From JBDHZK01 sp039811865 (lineage in GTDB: Bacteria > Actinomycetota > Actinomycetes > Propionibacteriales > Propionibacteriaceae), in NCBI GenBank assembly GCA_039811865.1, contig JBDHZK010000135.1, forward strand, positions 1 through 7,093: a DNA stretch of 7,093 bases. Direction: 5' to 3'. A program made the position numbers and the translations under genes. Within the stretch, counting starts at the first letter, position 1; every line of letters starts with the position of its first letter. The notes beneath the pieces are model-generated. The model was not told the DNA's origin. It ran no database searches and saw only the letters and a program-made list of their open reading frames with translations. Below, piece after piece: positions 6,218-7,093 of the stretch.

Positions 6218-7093
6218 GTTGATTCCCTTCCCACTGTGGAGCCCCGGCAGGTGGCCAAGCCACGACGTGGTCGGCGAGGCGTACCGCACCGACGGCATCC
6301 GCACGCTGTTCCCGTCCCGGCGGCTGTCGGGTGGCTACGACCTGGACGTCACGGCACGGCTGGTTCCCGAGCCGCACAACCCGCACGACCCCAACGCCGT
6401 TGCCGTCGTCGTTCAGAGGGTGCCGGTTGGCTACCTCGCTCGTGACGAGGCCGCGAAGTATCAGCGGCTCCTGATCGAGATGAACCGCGCGGGGCTGGAT
6501 GCGATCGTGCCTTGCACGATCCACGGCTACGAGTACGAGGAGCGCGACTACGACCGGCGTGGCCGCGAACTCGTCAGCGTCACCTTCGAGGCGCAAGCGC
6601 GGATCGTCCTGGACGAGTGGTATCGGTGTCGACCCGTCAATCCCCCACCACAGAACTCGGCGCTGCTACCGGTCGGAGCGGCCCTTCAAGTGCAGAAGGA
6701 GGAGAACCACCAAGACGTGCTCCAGCGCTACCTGAACGTCCACGGCGAATGTTGGGCGTACGCCACCCTGCACGTCATCGGGCAGGGCACAGCCAAAGCA
6801 CCGAAGGAAGCCATCGAGGTCCGGATCGACGGAGCGCGCGTTGGCCAATTGACTGCCGCGACCAGCGCCCATTTCGTGCCGACCGTCAGGGCCTTGGAGG
6901 CTGCCGGCAAAGCCACTGCTGCGCAAGTGATCGTCAAAGGAAACACGATCAAGATAGAGGTCGTGCTGTATGCGGCACGCGCCCACGACCTGGCGGACAC
7001 CTGGATCCGCACTCACGCCGGAGCATCGGCGGCCCCGTTAGCCTCGTCCTCCAGCGCCGTCTCGTGGGTGTTCAACCCTGCGCCGGGGTGGCC
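6210..7093 (+). CDS. HIRAN-domain protein, probable DISARM accessory gene, 3'-truncated
   Basis: This GTG-started gene runs off the window end after 294 codons without a stop. Residues 20-105 read as a HIRAN domain: VVGEAYRTDGI, then LVPEPHNPHDPNAVAVVV, then VPVGYLARDEAAKY. The conserved core pattern is L-x-P-E-x-x-N-P-x-D-x-N-A-V-x-V followed by VGYL. HIRAN domains occur in HLTF-type helicases, where they bind single-stranded DNA ends, and as standalone bacterial proteins. Residues 180-256 repeat the layout in diverged form (ATLHVI, EAIEVRIDGARVGQLTAATS, FVPTVRALEAAGKATAAQV, IKIEVVLY). The visible part ends in SWVFNPAPGW, resembling a Pro/Trp motif of actinobacterial proteins. No nuclease, helicase or methylase motif is seen so far; a catalytic domain could lie beyond the edge. 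The 8-nt overlap with drmC puts it in the same transcript. It uses a TTA codon (7038) and an ATA codon (6954), both rare here, and is poorer in GC than drmA. The HIRAN call is fairly firm; the role in defence is inferred. Confidence 0.82.
   Translation, partial: MAELIPFPLWSPGRWPSHDVVGEAYRTDGIRTLFPSRRLSGGYDLDVTARLVPEPHNPHDPNAVAVVVQRVPVGYLARDEAAKYQRLLIEMNRAGLDAIVPCTIHGYEYEERDYDRRGRELVSVTFEAQARIVLDEWYRCRPVNPPPQNSALLPVGAALQVQKEENHQDVLQRYLNVHGECWAYATLHVIGQGTAKAPKEAIEVRIDGARVGQLTAATSAHFVPTVRALEAAGKATAAQVIVKGNTIKIEVVLYAARAHDLADTWIRTHAGASAAPLASSSSAVSWVFNPAPGW

Noticed and set aside
6135..7016. Minus-strand frames at 6135-6596 and 6666-7016 as small genes at the right end
   Set aside because: They are antisense to the HIRAN frame, which carries recognisable domain signatures and connects directly to drmC.
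1..7093. CRISPR array, tRNA, rRNA, insertion sequence, attachment site or intrinsic terminator
   Set aside because: I saw no regularly spaced repeats, no cloverleaf-like sequence, no transposase motif and no GC-rich hairpin followed by a T run. The window is almost wholly coding, so there is little room for such elements.

Overview
The window suggests a high-GC actinobacterium. The evidence is the strong preference for G or C at third codon positions, the Ala/Arg/Asp-rich proteins, and a C-terminal FNPxPxWP-type motif that is common in actinobacterial proteins. No rRNA, tRNA or housekeeping marker is present, so I cannot name a genus.

The whole window is one tightly packed plus-strand operon with no intergenic space. 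From left to right it holds: (1) positions 1-3491, the 3' part of drmA, a large SF2-type helicase whose start lies upstream of the window; (2) 3493-5496, drmB, a cysteine-rich DUF1998 protein that begins 1 nt after the drmA stop; (3) 5486-6217, drmC, a single-HKD phospholipase D-like protein that overlaps drmB by 11 nt; (4) 6210-7093, an unnamed GTG-started gene that overlaps drmC by 8 nt and runs off the right edge. This fourth gene encodes an N-terminal HIRAN domain, a second region that looks like a diverged copy of it, and the beginning of a Pro/Trp motif.

drmA-drmB-drmC is the conserved core of DISARM (defence island system associated with restriction-modification). This multi-gene anti-phage system combines DNA methylation with a DrmA-DrmB DNA-engaging complex. 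The genes that decide the class (a drmD helicase with an adenine methylase, or drmE with a cytosine methylase) are not in the window, so the class is unassigned and completeness of the system cannot be judged. The core genes look intact, with their key motifs present.

The most interesting part is the fourth gene. HIRAN domains are known or predicted to bind DNA ends or damaged/stalled-fork DNA. This one overlaps drmC and is therefore probably translated together with the defence core. I infer an accessory DISARM component, possibly a DNA-end sensor. Its base composition is visibly lower in GC than drmA, and it contains the window's only in-frame TTA codon. A second, weaker signal is a 9-base word that recurs nine times on both strands within drmA and drmB.
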